A DNA stretch of 64,000 nucleotides, from assembly GCA_002081555.1 (NCBI GenBank), contig MZNV01001684.1, positions 1 through 64,000 on the forward strand, read 5' to 3'. Of this stretch, positions 23,674 to 35,125 are shown piece after piece. The first letter of the stretch is position 1. The number at the start of each line of letters is the position of its first letter. Under the pieces are notes generated by a model. It did not search any database, was not told the DNA's origin, and saw only the letters and a program-made list of their open reading frames with translations. Made by a program: the position numbers and the translations under genes. Origin of the DNA: Protostelium mycophagum (lineage: Eukaryota > Evosea > Variosea > Protosteliida > Protosteliaceae).

Positions 23674-23987
23674 AACTTGTACAAAAATTTCGCATATTCT
23701 ATGGAAAAGGGCACTTTGTAAAAATTTTCAACAATTCAGAAAGATTACTTGACAGGCGCCATCACAAAAAATTGAGAAAGGGACAAGGAAGCGCAGAGCA
23801 GGTAAGAGAGGAATCATTTTGTAAATCATATTCTCTTTTTATATGATGGCATCAAAATTGACCCTTGTTTAAGGTTCGAGTCCTCTCATCTGGTCAAACT
23901 CAATAGATTAGCCAGAGAACGTTTGCAAAAATTCCAGCAATTGGAAGATACAAGTTGCCATAAAGTTTTTCTTTATTGTGATGAAAT
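23674..23987. other. Convergent intergenic region with F-box gene remnant
   Basis: Separates the TIG/ART gene from the lactonase gene on the other strand. Its middle carries the degenerate copy described in the next entry; the rest shows no coding sequence. Confidence 0.5.
23860..23925 (+). pseudogene. Fragment of the F-box/LRR-like gene
   Basis: GACCCTTGTTTAAGGTTCGA continues into a CCTCTC and TGGTCAAACTC match to 33,655-33,710 in the F-box-like gene of this window, with a 7-base gap and several substitutions. CCAGAGAAC also recurs at the right distance. The piece is short, has stops, and is too small to work. It shows that this gene family has duplicated locally. Confidence 0.6.
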
Positions 23988-25457
23988 TTAACCCGTTCTT
24001 GCAAATGCCACTTGTGTGGGTCTCGTGATTTCTAATTTTTGGACCAATGTCATACTTCCATCACCTCCCAGTTTGAAGCCTGTCACTGAATCGCCATCCT
24101 GGTTGGCTGCGTACAAAAAGCTGAAAATAATTAGTCACGTTGGAGATGACCTCTGACCAGTACCTTCCGGTGTCATCTAAGCTCATTCCGCGAGGATAAA
24201 CACCGTAGCTGGATACGGTGGAATTTTTGTGCAAGAGTCCAACCTTTTGGTCGATGTTGTAAGATACAATGGTGTCAGCTCCACGGTTTGTGGCATATAA
24301 GAATCTGCAATAATGGTCAACGAATTTCCGAGGAATTTTCGATGGATTGACGCACTTTCTGTTGGGGTGAATGCGGATCTCGGCAGCCTTGTTGTCACCA
24401 GAAAAGCCAAAAGGCAGGTTGTCCACATTCTATTCATTTCAGTGACGTCATCAGATGATCACTGACCTGAATGATTTGGAGTTTGTCTGAAGCGTATTTG
24501 AACACGTTGATATCGCTCTTGATCTCGGAGATCACGTAAGCCAAGCCTGTCCAATGAGTTATGATGTTTCTATGAGGGATGAGATATCTCACCGAATTCT
24601 TTGTCAAAGGTGATGTGTCTTGGGCCCGTTCCGTTAGGCAGAAAGAATGTCTTCACCAATCTGGTAGATGTCACTTTTGGTCTCAAAATGTACACGCACC
24701 TTAATTTTCCTTGATCGCTCAATTTCCAAAAATAGACCGTATCAGAACCGAGGTCAACCCCTTGTACTGTCAGATCGCATATTTTAGAACACATGATCGC
24801 AGAAATCAGTACCTGCGATCAATCCGTCGGGGGTCTCCACCATCATGTGGGCGTGAGGTCCAACCTGCCTCGTTGTAGACGGTGCAAACATTTCCAGAAA
24901 ATCCATACCTGGTTGTCCAGCCCGCTGTACGGGTTTCCATTTCCGGGCTTGATGTTCTCTGTCATCATCCCGATGCTTCCATCATTGTGTAATGCGAAGA
25001 CAGAGAAATGTCCGGAACCATAATTGGAAACAAAGACCCATTTTCCGCTGGAATGCACGTAGACATGGCAAGGGATGGCTTCAGAAGGTCAGTCGGAGAT
25101 GTGGATGCGATGAAAATGCGCACTTCCTCCTGCGGAGACTGTGTTGATTCTTGTCAAGTTTCCGTCCTCCTCGATTCTGAAAGATCCAACCAAATTTGCA
25201 TTTTCGGCAACATCGAAGAAAAATTCGCCATTGGGTTGTCCATAGAGATAGGTGGGTGCTTCAGCAGGGACTGTATAGGCGTAGGTTAATTCTCCAGATG
25301 TCTATAAATCTCTTAATTCATGAATGAGGGAAGATCGCGTCACCTCATCTTGAGAGTAGATCTGGATGCCGTTGGGTGCGGTCTGGTAAGAACCAATATA
25401 GACGTAGGTTCCGCTCACTACGGACAGCAATGCGAAGAGGATGACTCTGGTGTTCAT
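23988..25457 (-). CDS. Secreted 6-phosphogluconolactonase-type beta-propeller
   Basis: The start chosen (25455-25457) opens a clear signal peptide MNTRVILFALLSVVSG directly before the mature TYVYIGSYQTAPNGIQIYSQ. An upstream in-frame ATG (25524-25526) would add 23 residues and bury the signal. The rest shows repeated lactonase blades: CHVYVHSSGKWVFVSNYGSG, GLDNQVWIF, FGFSGDNKAAEIRIHPN, FLYATNRGADTIVSYNID, FLYAANQDGDSVTGFKLGGD, ending QVAFARTG. This is the seven-bladed lactonase family (Pgl/YbhE, Pfam lactonase), cytosolic in bacteria; a signal peptide suggests an extracellular or vesicular sugar-lactone substrate instead. Stop TAA 23988-23990. Introns are 40-60 nt. Confidence 0.8.
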
Positions 25458-25682
25458 GTCTTCGGATAATGTATCTTGGGTGTTGTGAAGTGTTACGATG
25501 GCGCGGAAGATGGTGCGATCTGACATTCCCGTGTGATGTCAACAACGTTTCACCACGGAGGTATACTCCTCTACAACGAGTTTTATTTGGCAAAGATTAT
25601 AAATTATCCACAAACACGGTAAGATGACGTGGCTTTCACGGCAAGAACTGTGCTCATTGCACTGAAACATCAAAAAAGCTCT

Positions 25683-27200
25683 TTATTCCAGAGAGTTCCT
25701 GAGTTGTTTCAGTCTCTCTTCCAGGATATCCGCATCAATTGTTTTGAACTCTGGCAGCACCTGTCTTTATCAATTCACTCTCTATGCAAAGACGACTCAC
25801 GTGTTTAAAGAACGAGACGAATCTCCTCTTAACTGTCGGTGCTGAAGCTGCCTTCAGGTTTCGCACCTGAAGATGTCAGAACTGTATTTCATTTATAAAC
25901 TTACTCTCTCCATCTCCTTTGCTTTTGTGACGGCAACACTCTTATGCTTTGTCTCCTAAACAGTCAGTCGAAAAGAAGTAAACAGTTTCAAGACAACCTT
26001 TCCAAGATTCGGGCTGTAGATGGGGTCACTTGAAGATCTCGACATGGACTCCTCTGTGGGAGATGGGTCCGCAGATGATGAAGTGGGATCACTCTGTTCT
26101 AATTTTAGCTCGTCGTTATATTTAGCTCATGATCAGTGGAATCCAGAACATTCCGTTCTACATCGTTGTAGATGAAGACTGACCTTTTGAGAGGGAGGGA
26201 TGATGGAAATCTCGGGAGCAGAAATGGTGACAGGATTATGTCTTTTTCCAGACAAGTTGACTTCTTTCTTTCTTAAAGTATTCTGCTCAGCCATGTTCTT
26301 CCACTATAAAATTCATCAATATATCTTGAACTTCAGGATGACGTCATCATTTCGTGGAGATTTTTTCACTTACAATTTGACTCTTCGAGCTAATGAGCGC
26401 GTTGGGCTTTCCTCCCTCCTCTTGGGACATCAACTTCAACAGACCCTCCTTCGACGTATTGCTCTATATTTAGAGTCACATCGTGGTCTATTTTTAGTTC
26501 TTTGAATTGACCATTTCGTTTCGGTGACACGTAAAATTCAAAATCCACAAAGGTCACCTTTCTGGAAGAGTCTGTCAACAGAGTGGGCGAGCTGGATGTT
26601 CTTAACATCGGACTCAACGGCTTTCTCTTCACTTCTTGTATAGAGTCCCGCAGCTCACTCTCTATGTCCATGTGTTCGTTGTGCTGTGTTAACTCAGTAA
26701 TTGTTGCGGCAAAGATTTTTTGTTGTACATTTCAATCGCTATCATTTGTGCGGCTTTGCCGGCATTCGAGGATGACTGAGAAACAAAATGACTCTTGTGA
26801 CTTTTGGCTGGTTGTAGAATGAAAATACAGTGAAATTTCAAACCTCAGTCGGTGAGGTGGAGTATAAACTGGGCTGTGATAGTGACAACGGATTCACTTG
26901 AGGTGTGGTGTTTTTCGCCCGAATTTCATCTGAATTTCCGTGAATCTTCCGGATATTCCACCCTCTACAACGCTGTAAATACTCACCGATTACGGTCATG
27001 ATTTTCCCCATGGTGACTTCATTATTCAAATCCTCTTTTGTGAAATTCAACTTTGAAAAAAGCTGAGACCACTCGTCAGGGATCGTCCAGACTTCAAGGG
27101 TTCTGCCGGGCGGAAATCCGATGAAGTTACTGTGGAAAATAGGCTTGACGTGGCAGTTGCCTTTCTTTGTCATCACCTTCAGGTTGTCGATGATGGTCAT
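25683..27200 (-). CDS. CRIB/PBD-like small-GTPase effector with coiled-coil tail
   Basis: The start at 27198-27200 is followed by NCHVKPIFHSNFIGFP and then PDEWSQLFSKLNFTKEDLNN, which has the layout of a p21-binding domain (I-S-x-P-x-x-F-x-H-x-x-H-V-G, then P-x-x-W-x-x-L). The first prolines and histidines are partly replaced, so GTPase binding is plausible but not certain. Downstream exons give Ser/Pro-rich linkers (NPLSLSQPSLYSTSPTE, KPLSPMLRTSSSPTLL) and a basic coiled-coil end (VKRRFVSFFKH, ILEERLKQLRNSLE). No kinase domain follows. Exon phases join throughout; one acceptor choice near 26,480 is uncertain. It probably works in Rac/Cdc42 signalling to actin. Confidence 0.6.
26749..26764. 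repeat. Intronic GC hairpin copy 2
   Basis: TGCGGCTTTGCCGGCA in the long intron between the STSPTE and HNEHMDIE exons of the CRIB-like gene. Confidence 0.6.
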
Positions 27201-27270
27201 GGTGATGTGATGATCGTTGCCGAAAATTCTGGGAAGAGTGAGGAAAATTCTTGGAATTATTTCGGAAAAG

Positions 27271-30200
27271 TCACTTTTTTGCCACGAGGAGTGCGTCTTT
27301 CAGTCGGTCAATCGCGACAGCTTTCTGATCTACAAACTTTTAATATCTGTATGAGTAATTCTTTCACATATTTTCTGCTTTTGCAGCTTCTGATACCGTG
27401 GCTTTGCCACAAAAACCGCATCTTATCGACGGAAACAACAATCTATAACGATGTAGACATACCCATTTGGCATTGTAGTCCAGCCAAATTATTCACCAAG
27501 ATGACAAGTGAAGAATGATCATTTGTGCCTGAAGTTCTAAAAATAGTCCTGGCCTGTTTGTAGTTCTTGTGACAACTACTCAAGACAGAGGGGGATTTTT
27601 GCCCTAGATGACGTCATCACCTCACTTGAAAATCCGATGAAAACTCACGTAAATTTGGAGAATTTTCGTTCTTATGAACCGGATAAACTATGCTGTTGCT
27701 GAGATGGTCCAGAGCAACCCCGACGGAAAAATGAGTTTCTCCGAGAGCGGCTATCTTAATGTCCAAAGCTTGTTGAAACATAGAAGTGGCTTCTGACGCT
27801 CTACACTGCATGTGACACACCTGCCAGGACATCAATATTGTGGTCACGTGTACATCTCTGACAATTTTTCAATGCAATTGTAGAATCGCCACGTAGACAG
27901 TGTTATTTGCTCTGCAAATGGAATTATTGATTAGTTATACCTTTCCGAGATTATCGTATGCCATGGCCAGTTCGGATGTCGGATTTTTTATGTCTAGACA
28001 CTTGATGGCCTTCATGATCAACTGTGATGCCTCGTTGTATTTCCCTTGGTGGATCCGTAGTTGTGCCAGATTATTCAATATTCTGACCACCTTTTGTTTT
28101 CCAATATTTTTCGATTCACTGAATGATTTTATTTTTTTTGTATTTTTTTTGTATTTTTCTCACTTTTTTTCAATTTTTTCTCAATTTTTTTCTCAATTTT
28201 TTTCTCACTTTTCAAAATTCTTTGTGGTAGAAGTCAAAAATAACATTTTTATAAAGGTGGAAAACTTACACTATGTGGAGAGCGTCCTCAAAAGCGTGTG
28301 ATGCGAGGTCAAGCTGACCGATCTGCATCTTTACTCCACCCAGGTTGGCCATCGTCATGGCAACCTCATAATGTTCGTTTCCATAGACACTTCTCTTCAG
28401 CATCAGCGATCTACACCAGTGAATAATTTATTTTTTATAATATTCTTTATAATACAAATATGTATTAATTTACATTTCGAAATTTGGAGAATTTTTGTGC
28501 AAAATAAAAATGAATTTGAATTGTGTGAATTCGTTTTGATGGTCAAAATTCTGTTGCGGCTCCGCCGCAGTGTATCTCCGTTACGAGGATTATAAATACA
28601 TTTTCATAGTGTGTATATTTCACCTCTCTAACTGTGCGATTGCAGAGGAGAAGTCATCACTTCGCATTGATAAATCTGCCAAAGAGTCCAAAATATATGC
28701 ACTATCTTCCGCGTGATTCAGCTCATCACAGATCTCGAGCGCTTCGAGAAACCTGTACGGGTCACGTGACCTGTCTACAACGGCCGGATGGTTATGTGAC
28801 TTCGTCTACAACGAGACACTCACCGTTTGTTGGCCTTGCTCAATTGTGAAGATCCTGCATAGAACTCCGCGAGGTTCGTGAGTGTTAAGACAATCTGTTG
28901 GTGTTTTGGTGACAGGACCAGCCTCCTAGTGTTCAACTCTGTCAAGTAGAAATTCTCCAATGCTTCTGCTTTTAATAAATTGGTGGGGGCTTGTACAGAT
29001 GACCTGATCACCACCCCTATCTACAACGGTCACCTTGTGTTCTATTTTTAGAGACGTACCGATGTGAGATCAGTATCTGATATGGGCCTTAATATCCTTG
29101 CATCTATCGAATCGATCAATGTTGTAGCGGATATCGCCATCATTTGACAGATCCTCTCCACGATCTTAGATAGCCCAACTGTATACGTCATCATGATGTC
29201 ACATTGACATGTGTCATCATGAAATATCACCGTTGAACACGCGTTCCTCCGCGTCTGGAGCGCTGTATCTGTTACTGATCCAGTTGAATGTCTCCATAAA
29301 AGAATCAAATAAATTAATCCCGTCGTGGGGAATCTCCTCCCCATCATTCTCCTCATCTACAACTGTCAACATCTACAACGAGAAATTTAACTGTATTTAA
29401 ATAATGCTGGCGTCTTCGGTTGTGAAAATCTTAATCCACCACAATTTATGTGGCAATATTCTCATCTACAACGAGGAAATATTTACGTACCATCGTCACC
29501 CCTCGCTAGGTCCATAATTTTCGAGGATTCTTCCGGGGTTACGTACTCATTACTGTAAGGAACTGTCAAGAAGATTGGATTATAAGCCCTGACTCTGGGT
29601 GGTCCAACTGAATGAGACGACGGTGGAGCACTGTTCGTTGTAGATACACGTGATGACGTCATTCCCTGGGAGCTGTCTGCACCCCAGTAAAGATGACGAA
29701 AAAACTTGGACAGAATCTTCAGACGCAAAGCGGACCAATATTTCTGGTGCGCTTCTGCATTGTCGGGCAAACCCAGCAGATATTCGAGATGTCTTATTAT
29801 GATCTGAAGATCTTCAATTCTGGCTCGTTGTAGATAGGATGACGTGATCAATCACCTTCTTGTAGCTCTGGTAAGACCGTCGGGGAATTTCTCCATCACA
29901 TTCTTCCGTATTGAGCCACCTCATCACTTTATTTGTGATCGTTTTCCAAGCTCTTGCGGCCATCTACAACGAGTAAACAAACCCCTCATCTACAACGAGA
30001 AACTCACCTCAATGACTATATGCTGACGTAATCTATTTGTTTTCGCAAAGGCAAATAATAAACCCAAATATCTCATGTTTACCCCCTTGGCATGCATATA
30101 ATCCTGTACACGTCATCAATTATCCAAAAAATCTCCAACTACAACGCACACTCAGGTCTTCGGGGTTATAATTTCCCGCGTCCAATTCTGCCGCAAGTTC

Positions 30201-31617
30201 GGGGACAAGCTCGTCACAAAGTCTCTGGGTCGCTTCTATCCCATCCAGTGACAACCTGTTCTCCATGCACCATTCTACAACGGTTAAAAAAAAGAAAAAA
30301 GTGGTGGTGGACTGACTCGAACCGATGTCTGAGCTGAGGGGTACCGGATTGCTCCTCACTAATTCCTGAAAAATTCTCAAAAATTATTCAGGTATTTTCA
30401 AATTTAAAATTTAAATCTTACCGGTCGCATGAGTCGGTACAAGTATTCTCCTTGTGTACTGATTTATTCAATTTGTAAATCATTTAAATTTCAAAAACAT
30501 ACTGTAACGTCTTTCTCGTGGGGGGAAACAGTCTCGCCGTGTCTATGATGTAATACCTCCTCATCTCAGAATCTTCAACGGAACTTCCGTGAATCTTCCC
30601 ACCTTCCGTCCATACCCAAATGTCCCTCGAGGTCGACAGGGCCCCATATCTTTCTGACTCTTCTTCCTGAAGATTCCATGACAGAGTGCTCGGCCAAATT
30701 CAAGATTTTACAGGCGGCTCTGATTCGTTTTTTAATCTCTGGGTGCTCCCTGATGGTTATTCCCGCATTAGAAGAGCCCTGTTGTGGTGAGTCATTTGAT
30801 GACGTCACCATCAGTACTCACATGTACAAGGGTCCTGTGGTCTATCGGCGCCTTACTGACACATAATACTCGGTGTCCGAACACATTCACTGTTATATTT
30901 ATTGATGAAACATGGTGACGTCATGAACAAATTGAAATTACCTAAAATAGTGAAGGGAAAGTGCAGTCCTGGAACGTTGCAAGCGCTCAAAGCCTTCAAA
31001 GACAACAACTCATGCCCAGCAGTTTTTTGTGCGAATTCATTAGCTGCAACCATGAGATCATTTGTATTCAAATGATCACCCACCCCCAAAAATCTGTCTC
31101 TCAACTGGATCAATAGCTATCTTAAAAAATATCTGCTCAGTGTCGTACTGTTTTTTTTCAGGTCTTGAATTCAATACATACATTAAAACAAAATTTCAAG
31201 ATCAAATCAATAAATGTACCTTAATACCACCTGCTGTGCCTCCAACATTGACTGGCTTATATGTCCTTTCTGAATCAGGAAGATTTAATTCCATCACAAT
31301 CTGCATGGCTGGTGTTGTTAAATATAGAGAAAGTGCTGATCACAAAAACTCACCGATTGGAACTGCAAAATTGCTGAACTTCTCTTCCAATTCTTCGACC
31401 AATTTCATTCGATATTGGACCTGACTCATCAATCATTGATGCTTCTTAAAATTACCTGTTCAGGGGTAGATGCAGGATATTCCATCAACCTTTGAAATCT
31501 TTCATTCCAGTAGTATTCTGCGCTACAAAATGCCCAGTAGTCTTCATCATCATCCTCAGTTCTCAGTTTATCATTGAATGATATGTTTCGAGACCTCGAG
31601 GATAGTCTCGCGCTCAT
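27271..31617 (-). CDS. CLU-domain protein with kinesin-light-chain-type TPRs
   Basis: The start MSARLSSRSRNISF (31615-31617) is the first ATG in the exon frame; an upstream spliced exon is possible. The N-terminal half contains PVNVGGTAGGIK, RDRFLGVGDHLNTNDLMVAA, VLCVSKAPIDHRTLVH, GSSNAGITIREHPEIKKRI and then IWGPVDLEGHLGMDGRWF, the shape of a CLU-type domain (GPVDIEGH-GxDGRFY...ARxFPP). From about 29.0 kb to the end run TPR motifs (LALEIYTKALGETH-like; QALDIKIAALGETHFSVGVA; VILVNNLAGLQCQMG). The last exon ends KDALLVAKK and TGA 27271-27273. CLUH/Clu1 proteins bind mRNAs for mitochondrial proteins and control mitochondrial distribution. This one is built similarly but I cannot show orthology; an independent CLU/TPR family is possible. 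Its many introns are rich in CTACAACG octamers. Confidence 0.68.
27398..27410. repeat. Intronic GC hairpin copy 3
   Basis: GTGGCTTTGCCAC in the last long intron of the CLU/TPR gene. Confidence 0.6.
28555..28569. repeat. Intronic GC hairpin copy 4
   Basis: TGCGGCTCCGCCGCA within a long intron of the CLU/TPR gene. Confidence 0.7.
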
Positions 31618-31834
31618 AGAGTCATGCACTGGTGGCTTGCAAAAAATATTCTTTTTGTCACCACGGTTGTAGAACACGCAATAATTCCCAAGGGTTGAGA
31701 TTGTAGAGGCAACACCACTAAAAATAATGCCACAAAAAATTGGACTAAGATAGATGAGAAGACCAGCGCTGAGGATCTCTCCAGAAATTGAGAATTATCT
31801 TGTTGGTTTTTCATCCAATTTTTAAATTTTCAAA

Positions 31835-31950
31835 ATGAAACATAATTGCGGTAACTACCGGTCTGTTGCTGTGAGTAACAGGTTAGTGTTACCATGTCAA
31901 CTGGTGAGATGTACAAATGCGCGTCCGCCGGGTAACAAATAAAATGTCAA
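31835..31950. repeat. MITE-like dispersed repeat, good copy
   Basis: Begins ATTTTCAAAATGAAACATAA then TTGCGGTAACTACCGG, GTTGCTGTGAGTAACAGG and GTCCGCCGGGTAACAAAT. The first block is nearly identical to 34,917-34,943; the later blocks match 19,718-19,830. It lies upstream of the CLU/TPR gene. Confidence 0.65.
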
Positions 31951-32333
31951 AACGGGCCCCTTTTTTGCAACGGTTCCTGCGAATTGGGTCAATATCCCAG
32001 TTTGATAATGAATTTCTTTGATGAAGCTCAACAGAACAGAAACAATTTCTCAAAAATTGATTGAACGAGTCTAATCGTGGAAATTTGAATGGAGTCATAA
32101 AGTTCTCCGATAACTGTTTTGTATGTGCATCTGGCTTCGTCTGCAACTTTCAAGATCACCGAGTGATAAAATTAGCTTCATTCTTCATTTTTTTTAGGAA
32201 TAGAACATAATTTAAAATTGAATCCATCACAAAAATCAAGTCGGCACTGGGCACAAAGCTCTCTCTTTAATAAAATGAATTTCAACCAACTACAACGGGC
32301 AGATCTCCTCAAATCACATCACAATTTTCAGAA
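31951..32333. other. Divergent intergenic region
   Basis: Upstream of the CLU/TPR gene (-) and the MPP6 gene (+). A minus-strand frame of 85 codons (31889-32146) has ordinary-looking composition (PFKFPRLDSFNQFLRNCF) but no family match, and it overlaps the repeat, so it is not called. Confidence 0.4.
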
Positions 32334-33165
32334 ATGGCGACGAAACCGCTCTCCTCCACCATCATGAGGATGCAGGTACTTTATCTATTCCATCTTGTTC
32401 TGATCTCATCCCAGTTTATGAAAAGACGGGAGGAAACAGAGAAGAGAGAACAATTACAGAAGGAACAAGCGCAAAACATATCAGAATCACACTGGGTTGT
32501 GAAAGGTTACGAAAATGATCCGTGAGTGTACTCTGTTTTGATCTTGAAGATTGATTGATATCAAGGCCTCCGGCAGAAGAGTCAAACACAATTATTTTTT
32601 CGAGGAAATCAGGACGAAAATCTTTTGGAAACTTTAATCCAACAGTCGAGGTATTATTAAATCAGTTATCATACATCATGATTGAAAAAGCAGAACTGGA
32701 TCACATTTTTTTAGAAGTTAACCAAAACAGAAATTACAAACTGATCCAACAAATACAAAAACAAAAGAGAAGACTCAACTTGTAGACTCAGAGGCATTGA
32801 CACAAGAGAGGCTCGATCAACAGAGAGCAGACGAGGACTTAGCAGAGAAGTAAGTACATCAGCCATTAGATCGTTGTGCTTACAGTATCACTCATGATAT
32901 GACTGCTCAGTTTTCCATCATAATGGCATTGTGAAAAAATACGTTGGTATTTTTTGGAAAAATGTTTCGCAAACCTTCACAAAAAACTGCACAAAGATCC
33001 TCTTGCAATGATGGCAGAAAAAACAAGCACAAAGACATCCCCATCACATGGATTTATTTTTGTAGGATGGCGGAGGTGCAAAGCAACACCAAATCAGCGT
33101 ATGGAAAGAGCAGATCGGCAAAGAACCAGCAAAACAATAACCAGCCAAAGAGACGGAAGACATAA
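32334..33165 (+). CDS. MPHOSPH6: M-phase phosphoprotein 6-like nuclear exosome cofactor
   Basis: After splicing GTACTT...CCCAG in exon 1 the start reads LSSTIMRMQFMKRREE and later ISESHWVV; human MPP6 has LSKNLLRMKFMQRG and ISEEHWYL at the same places. The next exon gives RKSFGNFNPTVEKL (human RMSFRGFNPEVEKL), then LDQQRADEDLAE, and a basic tail. MPP6 bridges the RNA exosome and the MTR4 helicase in 5.8S rRNA and other nuclear RNA processing. The join between the LAE exon and the FGKMFRKPSQKTAQ/PKRRKT exon is not settled: several acceptors near 32,865-32,940 give conflicting phases. The end at 33165 is the best guess. Confidence 0.72.
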
Positions 33166-33415
33166 AGATTAGAAGTGTTCACACATGTATTCTTTCTATT
33201 TCTTGATGCTTCACAAAAAAGTTGGCACTCGGGGGTGTCAGCTGGATGGTGAATTGTGTACATTCACGGTTCTTACCGCACGACTCGCGGTAAATATGTC
33301 CTTGCTCGTGTTGTAGATCACCGAGCGTTTGCTGAAAGGGCGGGTCTCAGATCCACATCCAGAATGACGTTTCATCAGAGGTGCAGTTCAATTATAAAGA
33401 GGCAAATACAACACG

Positions 33416-34853
33416 ATGACAATAGACACAATGTTAGATACACAAGTTTTTGACCTGGCAGCGCTGCCGTTCGAGATTTTCGAGAATGTCGCAGATTTCA
33501 CAATCGAGTATCAAAAAGAGAAGAGATTTAGCTCCCTGCTGAACTTGGTGAGTTCCAACTATTCATTCTTTCAATCTCACCCTAAGCTGCAGATGCTATC
33601 CAATTCGGGATTTTATAATGCACTTCATCCTATGTTCATCAGACGTGTTTGTGCAGACCCTTGTTTGAGATTCGAGCCCTCTCGTCTCAGCCCACTGGTC
33701 AAACTCTTCATTGATCATCCAGAGAACACAAGGCTCGTCCGCTCTCTAACATTGATTTTAAATTATCCAAACATGGACGAGCTCGAGAGGATATTGCCAA
33801 TGTTTAATGAAGCTGACTCTGTCATCTTCCAAATAGATAACATGTCTGAATCCTTGGTGGAACTCTTGTACAAGTAAGGACGACCATATCATCAGATTGA
33901 CATTTGTGAAAGATCCATTCGTTCTATGTTAAATCGGCAGAAGCTCTCTGCCCTCTCGATCAGAGACGTTTACCATCGGAACATCGCGATGTCGATCGAA
34001 ACGGGGTCTTATTTGCAAGAGCTGCGAGTTTTAGACATCCCTTCGATCGATACGCCCGCTGCACCCTGTAATCTAAAGCAAGTGATTAACATAATGTTTT
34101 TAATCAAAATTGTATTAATATTCCAGGTTTCCTTCTCTTCAAAAGATCCACTTGAAAAATATTTATTACCCTCGACAATTCTTCAGAGCACATCCACAAC
34201 TCACAGAAGTCAACATCATCGGTGGCCTCGGACTCACCGTGTTGGATGACCTCCTTCCCAATCTTAGATCGATCGGCTCATTAAATCCCGCTGTTGTGGA
34301 GCAGCTCCTCTCTCCCATGTCTGATGGTGAGTCAGAGCGAATTTTTTTTGCAAATTGATGCTCCACACTCGCAACAGAACTACAAAAATCGTTGTCTCTG
34401 CGCATCATGTCGCACACATGCTGAAAAATGCAGGAAACATCAGGACTTTAGAAGTCTTGGAATTCGTTCCAATCCTGAGGGGAACCTCAATAAACGCGCT
34501 TCGCGCATCCCACCACCTGAGAGAGTTGAGGTCAGTCCTTTTGCAAAGCTTTTTCTGATCGCATCAACAGAGGCATCCACATTGATCATCCTCTCTCCCT
34601 CTTGGTTTTACCTCCAAACATCACACACTTGTCTTGTCATGCTACAAGACTTTCAAAGTTGCGGAAACGGGTGCCTCATCATCTCGAGCATCTGGAGACA
34701 TTTGAAATAAAAGGAGACTTTGACACCACGTGGGAGCCAACTCTGGTCGCAAAGACATGGGCGAGGCAGTTGCCAAGGTTGAAGATGTTTGTTTATACAA
34801 ACGCATACCTGGAAAAGACGGTACTGCTCCGCGACGATCTAGTTCGGAAATAA
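33416..34853 (+). CDS. F-box/LRR-like protein
   Basis: The N-terminus LPFEIFENVADFTIEYQ followed by LLNLVSSNYSFFQSHPK has the L-P-x-E-I-x-x-x-I layout of a divergent F-box. The rest alternates Leu-rich helices and strands (LVRSLTLILNYPNMDELERI, LSALSIRDVYHRN, LRVLDIPSIDTP, ELRSVLLQS, LETFEIKGDFDTTW) as in protist F-box/LRR or FNIP-less repeat proteins. F-box proteins select substrates for SCF ubiquitin ligases; no substrate is evident. One junction, after CNL, is best explained by a GC-AG intron (donor AA|GCAAGT at about 34,077). A degraded piece of a relative lies at 23,860-23,925. Stop at 34851-34853. Confidence 0.65.
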
Positions 34854-34913
34854 ATATAATAAAACTGTGAGTCTTCTGAATTTCAGAGGAATTATTATTG
34901 GGACACAAATTTG

Positions 34914-34960
34914 TACAATTTTCAAAATGAAAAATAATTGCGGTTTTTTTGCTCCTGTTA
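34914..34960. repeat. MITE-like dispersed repeat, partial copy
   Basis: ATTTTCAAAATGAAAAATAA then TTGCGGT matches the 31.84-kb copy almost base for base over 27 positions, then diverges. Confidence 0.6.
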
Positions 34961-34969
34961 TTAATATAT

Positions 34970-35042
34970 ACATGTAGTCCTTCTCCTCCAATTTCTGTAC
35001 TCTCTCAAAAAATAAAAGACGGCACGGGTAAGGACTACATGT
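34970..35042. repeat. 13-bp perfect inverted repeat with 47-base spacer
   Basis: ACATGTAGTCCTT (34970-34982) is the exact reverse complement of AAGGACTACATGT (35030-35042). It could be the ends of a small non-autonomous element or a long hairpin. It sits next to a repeat shared with 62.5 kb. Confidence 0.85.
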
Positions 35043-35125
35043 GTGAACATTGGCTGGGAAGGGAGCCCAGTGGCAACTAAAGGCATGATGCACACTTGTG
35101 GTTGCAAAATAAATAAACTGTTTTT
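35040..35125 (+). repeat. Dispersed repeat, copy in + orientation
   Basis: Blocks TGAACATTGGCTGGGA, TGGCAACTAAAGGCATGATG and TTGCAAAATAAATAAA recur in the same order on the opposite strand at about 62,505-62,600, with small gaps. Confidence 0.75.
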
